Origin: Streptomyces sp. V3I7
GTDB lineage: Bacteria > Actinomycetota > Actinomycetes > Streptomycetales > Streptomycetaceae
DNA: 64,000 nucleotides
Assembly: GCF_030817495.1 (NCBI RefSeq)
Contig: NZ_JAUSZK010000001.1
Span: 1,178,001 to 1,242,000, forward strand
Direction of reading: 5' to 3'
The position numbers and the translations under genes were made by a program. A model generated the notes under the pieces. That model had not been told where the DNA came from. It saw only the letters and a list, made by a program, of their open reading frames with translations, and made no database searches. Numbering within the stretch: the stretch's first letter is position 1; the number at the start of each line of letters is the position of its first letter. Of the stretch, positions 8,558 through 16,299 are shown one piece after another.

Positions 8558-9678
8558 CAGATCTCCATCCCGAACGGCCGGGTGAACCGGACGTCACCCT
8601 CGACCATGTCTCGCATGTCTTCGACGTTGTGGCGGAACATCAGCATCCGCTCGATGCCGAACCCGAAGGCGAATCCGCTGTACTTCTCCGGGTCGACGCC
8701 GCAGGCGGTCAGTACCTTGGGGTTGACCATGCCGCAGCCGCCGAGCTCGATCCAGCCCTCGGAGGAGCAGGTGCGGCAGGGGCGGTCGGGGTTGCCGACG
8801 GACTCGCCCTTGCACACGTAGCAGAGCATGTCCATCTCGGCCGACGGCTCGGTGAACGGGAAGAAGTTCGGCCGCAGCCGGGTCTTCATGCCGGGACCGA
8901 ACAGCGACTGGACCATGTGGTCCAGGGTGCCCTTGAGGTCGGCCATGGTCAGGCCCTCGTCCACGGCGAGCAGCTCGACCTGGTGGAAGACCGGGGTGTG
9001 CGTGGCGTCCAGCTCGTCGGTGCGGTACACGCGGCCGGGGCAGATCACGTAGACCGGCGGCTCGCGGTCGAGCAGGGAGCGGATCTGCACGGGCGAGGTG
9101 TGCGTGCGCAGCACGGCGCCGGATTCGGTGCCGCCCTGGGGGCCCTGCACGAAGAACGTGTCGGCCTCGCCGCGGGCCGGGTGGTCCGGGCCGATGTTGA
9201 GCGCGTCGAAGTTGAACCACTCGGCCTCGACCTGCGGGCCCTCGGCGACCTCGTAGCCCATGGCCACGAAGATGTCCTCGATGCGCTCCGAGAGCGTGGT
9301 CAGCGGGTGGCGGGCGCCGGCCGGTACGCGGTCGTACGGCAGCGTGACGTCCACGGCCTCCTCGACCAGCACTCGGGCGTCGCGCTCGTCCTCCAGCTCG
9401 CCCTGGCGGGCGGCGAAGGCCTTGTTCACGGCGCCGCGGGCCTGGCCGACCAGCTTGCCGGCGGCGGCCTTGGCGTGCGGGGGCAGGGCGCCGATCTCGC
9501 GGTTGGCGAGCGCCAGCGGGGACGCGCCGCCCGTGTGGGCGACCTTGGCCTCCTGGAGCGCGTCGAGGGAGTCCGCGGCGGCGAAGGCGGCGAGCGCCTC
9601 GTCCCGCATGCGCTCGATCTCTTCCGGTTTCAACGCCTCGACCTCGACAGGGTCGTACGACTTATTCGGTGCCGACAT
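8557..9678 (-). CDS. pheS: Phenylalanine--tRNA ligase alpha subunit
   Basis: The 373-residue catalytic subunit activates phenylalanine and charges tRNA-Phe together with PheT in the cytoplasm. The N-terminal coiled-coil tRNA arm (about residues 1-90) is followed by the class II synthetase core. Class II motifs are visible as [21 protein letters not shown] (motif 1), [21 protein letters not shown] (motif 2) and [16 protein letters not shown] (motif 3). Start ATG 9678 ([10 protein letters not shown]) is chosen because GGGAAGAG is directly upstream and the 30 extra codons further up look non-coding. The gene is first in a two-gene operon with pheT. I see no T-box-like leader. Confidence 0.97.
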   Translation of the reverse strand: MSAPNKSYDPVEVEALKPEEIERMRDEALAAFAAADSLDALQEAKVAHTGGASPLALANREIGALPPHAKAAAGKLVGQARGAVNKAFAARQGELEDERDARVLVEEAVDVTLPYDRVPAGARHPLTTLSERIEDIFVAMGYEVAEGPQVEAEWFNFDALNIGPDHPARGEADTFFVQGPQGGTESGAVLRTHTSPVQIRSLLDREPPVYVICPGRVYRTDELDATHTPVFHQVELLAVDEGLTMADLKGTLDHMVQSLFGPGMKTRLRPNFFPFTEPSAEMDMLCYVCKGESVGNPDRPCRTCSSEGWIELGGCGMVNPKVLTACGVDPEKYSGFAFGFGIERMLMFRHNVEDMRDMVEGDVRFTRPFGMEI

Positions 9679-9816
9679 CTCTTCCCGTGCTTCCGATTGG
9701 CTGGCTGGAGGTCCCCGTCGCCGATCCGATGACGGATCGTCCCTGACTTCGGGACACAAAGGTGCCAAAGGCCGAGTCTAACGGGGTTGAGGTAGGCGAA
9801 TGCGCCCGCGGGCGGC

Positions 9817-10965
9817 TCAGGCCATGAAGGCCGGCGCGCTCACGGGCAACGTAAATCGGAACTCGGCGCCGCCGACAGCGGCCCGGCCGACCGTGATGGT
9901 GCCGCCGTGGGCCTCGACGATGCCCTTGACGATGTAGAGCCCGAGCCCCGTGCCCCCGCGCTTGCTGCCCCGCCAGAAGCGGGTGAAGACGCGGTTCATG
10001 GACTCCTCCGGGATGCCGGGCCCCTCGTCGCTCACCGTGACCGACGTGCCGGTGTCCTCTCCCTCGCGGGGGGACGCCGAGGGCGTGATGTCAATGGTGA
10101 CCGTTCCCTCGCCGTGCCGCACCGCATTTTCGAGCAGGTTGCTGAGCACCTGGTCGATCTTGTCGGGGTCGGCCCACAGGGCGGGCAGCGGCTGCTCGAC
10201 GCGCAGCAGGAACCGGTCGGCGGGCTGGCCGGCGGCGACGTACGCCTGGATGTGCCGCCCCACGGCCGCCCCCATGTCGACGGGCTGGCGGCGCACCTCC
10301 AGGCGGCCCGAGTCGATCCGGGAGATGTCGAGCAGCTCGGCGATGAGCCGGGTGACGCGGTTGGCGTCGGCGTCGACGGTCTCCAGCATCAGCCGCTTCT
10401 GGTCGTCGGTGAACCGCTCCCACTTGGCGAGCAGGGTGGCCGTGAAACCCTTGACGGAGGTGAGTGGCGAGCGCAGCTCGTGGGCGACGGTGGCGATCAG
10501 CTCGGCGTGACTGCGTTCGGTACGGCGGCGGGCCTCGGTGTCGCGCAGGCAGACGACGACGCGCCGCACGGGACCGGTGGGCTCGCCACGCACGTACCGC
10601 GCGGAGACGAGCACCTCCCGTCCGCCGGGCAGCAGCAGGTTCCGTTCGGGCTGCCGCGTCCGGATGGTGAGGCCGGCGTACGGCTCGGTGAGCTGCCACC
10701 ACCGCCGCCCTTCGAGGTCCTCCAGCGGCAGCGCCTTCTCCAGCCGCAGGCCGAGGGCGTCGGCGGCGTCAATGCCGGTGATGCGGACGGCGGCCGCATT
10801 GAAGCGGACGACGCGGCCGTGCTCGTCGGCGACGACGAGGCCGTCGGGGAGGTCGTCGGGGTCGATGCCGGGGTGGGCGGGAGGCTCGTCGGGTTCGCCC
10901 TGCCGGGGCGCGGGTGCGCACCGCGCGCCGTGTTCCTCCGGCGCACTGCTGGTGCCGACGTTCAT
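9817..10965 (-). CDS. PAS-domain sensor histidine kinase
   Basis: The 382-residue soluble kinase has a PAS domain (about residues 38-145: LPDGLVVADEHGRVVRFNAAA), a HisKA domain with the phospho-acceptor box VAHELRSPLTSVKGF, and a C-terminal ATPase. The N box is LSNLLENAVRH, with G boxes DEGPGIP and GGTGLGLYIVKGIVEAHGG. It has no membrane segment, so it senses a cytoplasmic signal. No response regulator is adjacent, making it an orphan kinase. Its position between pheS and the SpoU methyltransferase is conserved in Streptomyces as far as I recall. Start ATG 10965 is the first one in frame; the first 30 residues are low complexity. Confidence 0.9.
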   Translation of the reverse strand: MNVGTSSAPEEHGARCAPAPRQGEPDEPPAHPGIDPDDLPDGLVVADEHGRVVRFNAAAVRITGIDAADALGLRLEKALPLEDLEGRRWWQLTEPYAGLTIRTRQPERNLLLPGGREVLVSARYVRGEPTGPVRRVVVCLRDTEARRRTERSHAELIATVAHELRSPLTSVKGFTATLLAKWERFTDDQKRLMLETVDADANRVTRLIAELLDISRIDSGRLEVRRQPVDMGAAVGRHIQAYVAAGQPADRFLLRVEQPLPALWADPDKIDQVLSNLLENAVRHGEGTVTIDITPSASPREGEDTGTSVTVSDEGPGIPEESMNRVFTRFWRGSKRGGTGLGLYIVKGIVEAHGGTITVGRAAVGGAEFRFTLPVSAPAFMA

Positions 10966-11014
10966 CCCCGCACCTCACCCTTCAGCCGCCGGGGCCCCCG
11001 AGCTGGTCACCCTA

Positions 11015-11875
11015 CTAGCTCTTGGTGACGGAGCGGCACCCTCCGGAGGCGCGCTGTGCACGGGCCGACGCGTAGAGACATACGGCCGCGGCGGTCGCGA
11101 GGTTCAGACTCTCGGCCTTGCCGTGGATGGGAACGCGTACGACGGCGTCCGTGAGCGCCCGGGTCTCCTCCGGCAGCCCCCAGGCCTCGTTGCCGAACAC
11201 CCAGGCCGTGGGGCCGCCCATCGTGCCCTTGTCGAGCTCGTCGTCGAGGTCGTCGGTGCCGCAGCCGTCGGCGGCGAGGATGCGGACCCCGGCGGCCTTG
11301 AGGCCCTCGACGGCGCGCTCGACGGGGACGCCGACGGCGACGGGCAGATGGAAGTGGGAGCCGACGGAGGCGCGGACGGCCTTGGGGTTGTACAGGTCCA
11401 CGGAGGCGTCGGTGAGGACCACGGCGTCGGCACCGGCGGCGTCGGCGCAGCGCAGGACCGTGCCGGCGTTGCCGGGGTCACGGACGTTGGCCAGGACGGC
11501 GACGAGCTGGGGCCGGGCGGCGAGGATGTCCTCGAAGGGGGTGTCGAGGAACCGGCACACGCCGACCAGGCCCTGCGGGGTCACGGTGGTGGAGATGTCT
11601 GCGATGACCTCCTCCGAGGCCAGGTGCACCCGGGCACCGGCGGCACGGGCCTCCCCCACGATGTCGGCGTACCGCTCCGCGGCCTCGACGGTGGTGAACA
11701 GCTCGACGAGGGTGGCGTCGCCGCCCGCCCGGTGCGCAGCCGCCTCCCGCACGGCCTGCGGCCCCTCCGCGAGAAACATCCGGTCCTTGCTCCGGAAGTT
11801 CCGCTTGGCGAGCCGACGCGCGGCGCTCACACGCGCGGACCGGGGAGAGATCAGCTCGGGGGTGGCGGGGGCCAT
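11015..11875 (-). CDS. SpoU/TrmH family RNA 2'-O-methyltransferase
   Basis: The 286-residue protein is a SPOUT methyltransferase that transfers a methyl group from SAM to a ribose 2'-OH in rRNA or tRNA. An N-terminal substrate-binding domain (SARVSAARRLAKRNFRSKDRMFLAEGPQAV) is followed by the knotted catalytic domain. The SpoU motifs are LANVRDPGNAGTVLRCADAAG (motif 1), AWVFGNEAWGLPEE (motif 2) and VPIHGKAESLNLATAAAVCLY (motif 3). Start ATG 11875 has GAGGTGA 7 nt upstream. It follows the infC-rpmI-rplT operon on the same strand, as in many bacteria. TsnR-like resistance methyltransferases belong to the same family, but a housekeeping role is likelier here. Confidence 0.9.
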   Translation of the reverse strand: MAPATPELISPRSARVSAARRLAKRNFRSKDRMFLAEGPQAVREAAAHRAGGDATLVELFTTVEAAERYADIVGEARAAGARVHLASEEVIADISTTVTPQGLVGVCRFLDTPFEDILAARPQLVAVLANVRDPGNAGTVLRCADAAGADAVVLTDASVDLYNPKAVRASVGSHFHLPVAVGVPVERAVEGLKAAGVRILAADGCGTDDLDDELDKGTMGGPTAWVFGNEAWGLPEETRALTDAVVRVPIHGKAESLNLATAAAVCLYASARAQRASGGCRSVTKS

Positions 11876-11988
11876 GGGGTTCACCTCTACAACTATGGTC
11901 CGCTGGCTCTCTCTCCGCCGCGACGGTGCACAACCACGACGGCGGTCTTCGGCGGTGCCGAACCCAGCGGAAGTCTCGGGACACAAGC

Positions 11989-12018
11989 GGACCCGCAGGC
12001 CATGCGGCCTGCGGGTCC
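11989..12018 (-). terminator. Terminator of the infC-rpmI-rplT operon
   Basis: A 13-bp perfect stem (11989-12001 with 12006-12018, loop ATGC) lies 32 bp beyond the rplT stop codon on the minus strand. Confidence 0.75.
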
Positions 12019-12049
12019 TCAAGTACGTCGGCCTAAAGCCAGCGCAGCG

Positions 12050-12433
12050 TCACGCGGCCTTCGGCGCGTTGACGTCCGCCGGCAGCGCCTTCTGCGCGGC
12101 CTCGACCAGCGCGGCGAACGCGCCGGCGTCGTTGACGGCCAGCTCGGCCAGGATCTTGCGGTCGACCTCGATGTTCGCGGCCTTCAGACCCTGGATGAAG
12201 CGGTTGTAGGTGATGCCGTTGGCGCGGGCAGCGGCGTTGATGCGCTGGATCCACAGCTGACGGAAGTCGCCCTTGCGCTTCTTGCGGTCGTTGTAGTTGT
12301 AGACCAGCGAGTGGGTGACCTGCTCCTTGGCCTTGCGGTACAGGCGCGAACGCTGACCGCGGTAGCCGGAGGCCTGCTCGAGGATCGCCCGGCGCTTCTT
12401 GTGGGCGTTGACTGCCCGCTTGACGCGTGCCAC
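12050..12433 (-). CDS. rplT: 50S ribosomal protein L20
   Basis: The 127-residue sequence is typical L20 ([37 protein letters not shown], then [24 protein letters not shown]). L20 binds 23S rRNA early in 50S assembly. In many bacteria it also represses its own operon by binding a leader that mimics rRNA. Start GTG 12433 has AAGGAG upstream. It is the last gene of infC-rpmI-rplT. Confidence 0.98.
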   Translation of the reverse strand: MARVKRAVNAHKKRRAILEQASGYRGQRSRLYRKAKEQVTHSLVYNYNDRKKRKGDFRQLWIQRINAAARANGITYNRFIQGLKAANIEVDRKILAELAVNDAGAFAALVEAAQKALPADVNAPKAA

Positions 12434-12542
12434 TTTTTTAACTCCTTGTAGCGGGGCCGTGGAGTGGACTCAGACTCGCACGACCCGGAAACGATTGGGT
12501 CCCGGTCCAGACGTACGGCGCTCGGTGCGAGCGCCGCTCACG

Positions 12543-12737
12543 TCACTTGCCGAGAAGCTTCTTGATCTTCGCGGCGTCGCCCGGGGCCATCTCGGCGTTG
12601 CCGGTGAGGCGGCGCGTCACGCGGGACGACTTGTGCTCGAGCAGGTGGCGCTTGCCGGCGCGCTCACGGAGCACCTTGCCGGAGCCGGTGACCTTGAAGC
12701 GCTTGCTGGCACCGCTGTGCGACTTGTTCTTCGGCAT
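12543..12737 (-). CDS. rpmI: 50S ribosomal protein L35
   Basis: The 64-residue protein starts at ATG 12737 ([15 protein letters not shown]) and has the conserved L35 core [17 protein letters not shown]. This length and start match the family; the longer open frame upstream to 12851 is not coding. It is the middle gene of the infC operon and a component of the large ribosomal subunit. Confidence 0.98.
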   Translation of the reverse strand: MPKNKSHSGASKRFKVTGSGKVLRERAGKRHLLEHKSSRVTRRLTGNAEMAPGDAAKIKKLLGK

Positions 12738-12847
12738 AGCGCCGTAATCTCCTCGTCGGTGGCGCCCCGGTGCCCGGTCGTGAAACCGGGCACGGTGGAG
12801 CGTCGCTCTTGTATGGGTTACATCCTGGGGACTCGCGTCCCCCGGGA

Positions 12848-13519
12848 TCACGCCTCGGCGGAAGCCTCGGCAGGAGCCTCGGCGGCAGCCTCGGCAGGGG
12901 CCTCGTCGCTGTCGGCCTCCGCGGCGTTCTGCGAGCGGCCGGGGTTGGCCTTCGCGTCCGCCTTGCGGGCCTCCTGCGCCTGACGGGCCTCGGCCATCGC
13001 CTCGGTCTTCTTCTTGTGCGGACCGAGGACCATGATCATGTTGCGACCGTCCTGCTTCGGGTTCGACTCGACGAAACCGAGGTCCTGGACGTCTTCCGCG
13101 AGGCGCTGCAGCAGTCGGTAGCCCAGCTCGGGCCGGGACTGCTCGCGACCACGGAACATGATCGTGATCTTGACCTTGTCGCCCTGCTTGAGGAACCGGA
13201 CGACGTGACCCTTCTTGGTGTCATAGTCGTGCGGGTCGATCTTCGGCCGGAGCTTCATCTCCTTGATGACCGTGTGCGCCTGGTTCTTGCGCGCCTCACG
13301 GGCCTTCATGGCCGACTCGTACTTGAACTTCCCGTAGTCCATGAGCTTGCACACGGGCGGACGGGCGTTCGCCGCGACCTCGACCAGGTCCAGGTCGTAC
13401 TCCTGTGCAAGCTCCAGGGCCTTGGCAAGCGGAACAATCCCGACCTGCTCGCCGCTGGGACCGACAAGTCGCACCTCGGGAACGCGAATCCGGTCGTTGA
13501 TGCGGGGCTCGGCGCTGAT
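12848..13519 (-). CDS. infC: Translation initiation factor IF-3 (AUC start)
   Basis: About 223 residues. IF-3 binds the 30S subunit, prevents 50S joining and checks start-codon pairing. The N-domain begins [20 protein letters not shown] and the C-domain contains [36 protein letters not shown]. No ATG, GTG or TTG lies near the family's N-terminus; instead ATC at 13517-13519 has GAGGAGG six nt upstream and is the likely start. Non-canonical infC starts (AUU in E. coli) let IF-3 repress its own translation. The C-terminal tail (about 40 residues) is Ala/Glu/Pro-rich ([18 protein letters not shown]), as in other actinobacteria. First gene of infC-rpmI-rplT. Confidence 0.93.
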   Translation of the reverse strand: MSAEPRINDRIRVPEVRLVGPSGEQVGIVPLAKALELAQEYDLDLVEVAANARPPVCKLMDYGKFKYESAMKAREARKNQAHTVIKEMKLRPKIDPHDYDTKKGHVVRFLKQGDKVKITIMFRGREQSRPELGYRLLQRLAEDVQDLGFVESNPKQDGRNMIMVLGPHKKKTEAMAEARQAQEARKADAKANPGRSQNAAEADSDEAPAEAAAEAPAEASAEA

Positions 13520-13850
13520 GGATCCTCCTCGGTAAGCACCACGCGACGGTCTGGCGGACAGCCGCGTAACGTCTGTATGCATTAGACCTAACCGAGCCGG
13601 AGCACAAAAAATGCCCCGGACGATCTCACAAGCGGGGCTCCTCGAACTACCGGAGCACCGCCGCGGACATCGCGGGGCGCTATCGGACGGATCACCGCCA
13701 CGAGGACGGGACCGTCTGACCGGTGACCCGCCGCCCCGAGGGGCGGTCAGGTGGGAGTTCGAAACCTCCACTTGTGGGCCGGACGCGCTCACCATGAGGC
13801 ATACGTGTCCAGCCGGTCGTCACACAAGGTTAGCAGCATCGCCAGGGAAG
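13520..13850 (-). promoter_or_regulatory. Long infC leader with terminator-like attenuator hairpin
   Basis: About 330 bp of non-coding leader precede infC on the minus strand. At 13606-13638 the arms GCCCCG and CGGGGC enclose a 14-nt loop and, read on the minus strand, are followed by ATTTTTT. This is a textbook intrinsic terminator about 90 nt upstream of the start, not at a gene end. A second GC hairpin (CCGCCCC / GGGGCGG) lies near 13729-13745. A candidate promoter (TTGTGT, 18 bp, TATGCC, minus strand, about 13800-13830) is weak. The layout suggests attenuation of the IF-3/L35/L20 operon. Confidence 0.55.
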
Positions 13851-13904
13851 GGCTAATCGGGCCGACGGCGCTGACCGGTCGGTGCTGCGCCTATCGTGTG
13901 GGGC

Positions 13905-14273
13905 ATGAGTGAGACCTCCCCTTCCGGCCCCGCCGAGCAGCCCGACTACGACGAGATGACCCGCGACATCGCCGAGGTCCCCGCCGTCGAGGTGATCGTG
14001 ACGGTCGCCGTCAACCTGATGAGCGCCGCCGCCGTGAAGCTGGGGCTGACCGAGGAGGGCGACCGGTACAAGGACCTGGACGAGGCCCGCAAGCTGATCA
14101 CCGCGCTCGCCGGTCTGCTGGACGCGAGCACGACCGAGATCAGCTCCTTCCACGCGGCTCCCCTGCGTGACGGCCTGAAGTCGCTCCAGCTGGCGTTCCG
14201 CGAGGCCTCGCTCGTCCCGGACGACCCGGGCCAGGGCCCGGGCGAGAAGTACACCGGCCCGGTCTTCGGCTAG
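13905..14273 (+). CDS. DUF1844 domain protein
   Basis: The 122-residue protein contains the DUF1844 core, EMTRDIAEVPAVEVIVTVAVNLMSAAAVKLGL, followed by DLDEARKLITALAGLLDA. The family is common in actinobacteria and of unknown function; a mainly helical cytoplasmic protein is predicted. It is divergent from infC. ATG 13905 lies only 7 nt after a -10-like hexamer TATCGT (13892-13897) and no ribosome site is present. The mRNA is therefore probably leaderless, which is common in Streptomyces. Convergent with the SseB-like gene. Confidence 0.85.
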   Translation: MSETSPSGPAEQPDYDEMTRDIAEVPAVEVIVTVAVNLMSAAAVKLGLTEEGDRYKDLDEARKLITALAGLLDASTTEISSFHAAPLRDGLKSLQLAFREASLVPDDPGQGPGEKYTGPVFG

Positions 14274-14291
14274 CCGGCCCCGCCATCGGCC

Positions 14292-15078
14292 TCATCCCCG
14301 TACGTACAAGGGCTCGCCCGGAGGCGTGGTCCCGGCCGGCAGCAGTGCCAGGTCGAGGCCCCGCACCAGGCGGGCCCTCAGTGTTTCGTCGGCCGCGAGG
14401 CGCTGGGCGACCGCGCGGGCGGTTTCGGCGGGGGCGGCGGACGCGTCGAGGACGAGGGCGAGCGTGCCGTCGGCCCGGCCCGGGCCGAGGTGGGCGCGGA
14501 GGACCGCGGGCTCGGCGGCGACGGCGGCGCGCACGGCCTCGGTGACGACCGGGTCGGCGAGCGGGTCGGTGGTCGTACGGCCCTCGGCGAGCGCGAGCAG
14601 CGCGGGTCCCGTGAGCTCGAACGGCACCGGGCCGGCCAGGTCCAGCACGACCGTGTCCGCCTTCTCGTGCGCGGCGGCCCGGAGCGCCTGGTGCAGGGGT
14701 ACGGCGACGGGCCGGGCCTCGGGGTCCCAGAGGGCCAGCGACTCGGTGGAGGTGAAGGCGGGCAGCGCGGTGCGGGGTCCGGCCTTCAGGGTCGGTACGG
14801 CCATGTCGCTGGTCTTCTCGCGGCGCAAGCCGCCCGCCCGTCGCCCACCACCACCCTTCCAAGGAGCTTCGCGCCCCTCCTCACTGTCCTCCTCGACCTC
14901 GCCGAGCACGGCCACCACGGGCACGAGCAGCCGGGCACCCTTGAGCGCCTCCAGGACGGGGCCCACGGCGGTGCGGTCCCCGGCCCAGGCGGCGAGCGCG
15001 GCGCTCAGCGCGGGGGTCGGCGGAGCCGTCGTCATCGGAGAAGCCAGAGTCGGGAATGTTCTTGTTCGCCACGGTCAC
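14292..15078 (-). CDS. SseB-family protein, probable single-base frameshift
   Basis: The main frame (14292-15035, 247 residues) contains LSAALAAWAGDRTAVGPVLEALKGARLLVPVVAV and ADTVVLDLAGPVPFELTGPALLAL, typical of the Streptomyces SseB-like proteins of unknown function. Their usual N-terminus, KNIPDxGFxDDDGSADP, is present just upstream in another frame, from GTG 15078 (MTVANKNIPDSGF). The two frames join at a run of five G (15012-15016, five C on the coding strand); one fewer base restores a continuous 261-residue protein reading ...GSADPALSAALAAW. As given, the cell would need to start at ATG 15035. This is either a sequencing error or a new mutation. Convergent with the DUF1844 gene. Confidence 0.75.
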
Positions 15079-15091
15079 CGACCTTATCGGG

Positions 15092-15105
15092 CGCCCCGAG
15101 GGGCG
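15092..15105 (-). terminator. Small hairpin after the mycosin-like gene
   Basis: CGCCCC-GA-GGGGCG lies 13 bp beyond the protease stop codon, between it and the SseB-like start. It is a possible terminator; the stem is only 6 bp. Confidence 0.4.
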
Positions 15106-15117
15106 TACGTGGCCGGT

Positions 15118-16299
15118 CTAGCGGAAGTCGTTGCGGCGGCCGCGGTAGAGGACGACGGCGCCGACGAGGAGCACGACGCCGAGCCCGCCCGCGACGAGTC
15201 CCGCCCAGGTGGAGGGGTCGGAGGTGCCGTCCGGGTCCGGACCGGGACCGAAGTACTTCTTGCCGTACGCGGCCTGGCCGGCGTGCTGTGCCTTGACGTC
15301 CCCGCCCTCCTTGATGGCGGCGGCCGGGTCGATGAAGCCGAAGCCGCGGGAGTCGTCGCGGCCGTGCGTCGGGGCGTCGCGGGCGGTGTCCTCCAGGAGC
15401 TTCTTGATCTGGGCCGGAGTGAGGTCCGGGTGGGCGGCCCTGATGAGCGCGACGGCACCGGAGACGAAGGCAGAGGCGGCGCTCGTCCCCCAGCCCTCGT
15501 AGTACTTGTGGTCGGGGTCGGCGATGACGACGTCGACGCCCGGCGCGCTGACGGTGGCGTACCAGCGGCGGGTGGAGAAGGAGGCGCGGGTGCCGTAGCG
15601 GTCGACGGCGGTGGCGGCGATGACGCCCGGGTAGGCCGCCGGGTAGGAGATGTGGTCGCCCTTGTCACCGCCGTTGCCCGCGGAGGCGACCACGGCGACG
15701 TTCTTCTTCAGCGCGTACTGGACGGCCTCGTCCTCGCTGGGCTCGGGGTGCGCGGAGGCGGAGTCGTCGCCGAGGGAGAGGTTGATGACGTCGGCGCCGT
15801 GGTCGGCGGCCCAGCGGATGCCTTCGGCGAGGGCGTTGCCGCGGGTGCTGCGGGCCTTGCCGCGGGCCCGGTCGCCGTCCTCCAGGATCACGCGGACGGG
15901 GAGGATCCTGGCCTCGGGGGCGACGCCCATGACGCCTTCACCGTGGCCGGCCCCGTGCCCGTGGCCGGCGATGATGCCGGCCATCGCAGTGCCGTGCCGG
16001 GCCCAGGCGCGGTCGCCGCGCTCGGCGCCGAAGCGGATGAGGTCGGTGCCGGTCAGGACGTTGCCGGCCAGGTCGGGGTGGTCGGCGTCCACCCCGGTGT
16101 CCAGGACGGCCACGGTGATGCCCTTGCCCTTGGTGGTGCGCCAGGCCTCGTCGGTGTGCAGGGCGGACAGGGCCCACTGCCGGGCGCGTATGCCGTCGGC
16201 GTGCGCGGTGGTGGACGGCAGGAGGGCGAGGGAGCCGGCGAGGAGAACGCTCAGGGCCGCGGACCGTGCCGTACGCCGATTCCGGTTCACGAGGCTCAT
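15118..16299 (-). CDS. Mycosin-like membrane-anchored subtilase (S8 serine protease)
   Basis: The 393-residue protein has a signal peptide (NRNRRTARSAALSVLLAGSLALL...AHA) and a subtilisin domain with the triad Asp67 (AVLDTGVD), His102 (HGTAMAG) and Ser273 (GTSAASAFVSG). A C-terminal membrane anchor (LVAGGLGVVLLVGAVVLY) ends in basic residues. This layout matches type VII secretion-associated mycosins (MycP). No ESX core genes (EccC, EsxA/B) lie nearby, so a T7SS link is inference from family. The Ser motif GTSAAS departs from the usual GTSMAxP. Start ATG 16299 overlaps the stop of the upstream gene by 4 nt (ATGA), so the two are translationally coupled. Confidence 0.88.
   Translation of the reverse strand: MSLVNRNRRTARSAALSVLLAGSLALLPSTTAHADGIRARQWALSALHTDEAWRTTKGKGITVAVLDTGVDADHPDLAGNVLTGTDLIRFGAERGDRAWARHGTAMAGIIAGHGHGAGHGEGVMGVAPEARILPVRVILEDGDRARGKARSTRGNALAEGIRWAADHGADVINLSLGDDSASAHPEPSEDEAVQYALKKNVAVVASAGNGGDKGDHISYPAAYPGVIAATAVDRYGTRASFSTRRWYATVSAPGVDVVIADPDHKYYEGWGTSAASAFVSGAVALIRAAHPDLTPAQIKKLLEDTARDAPTHGRDDSRGFGFIDPAAAIKEGGDVKAQHAGQAAYGKKYFGPGPDPDGTSDPSTWAGLVAGGLGVVLLVGAVVLYRGRRNDFR

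Noticed and set aside
6245..8821. Plus-strand open frame opposite pheT
   Set aside because: Shadow of an unambiguous pheT; no family features and no initiation site.
9679..9816. T-box or leader peptide upstream of pheS
   Set aside because: No specifier-loop-like or T-box sequence and no Phe-rich short frame could be recognised.
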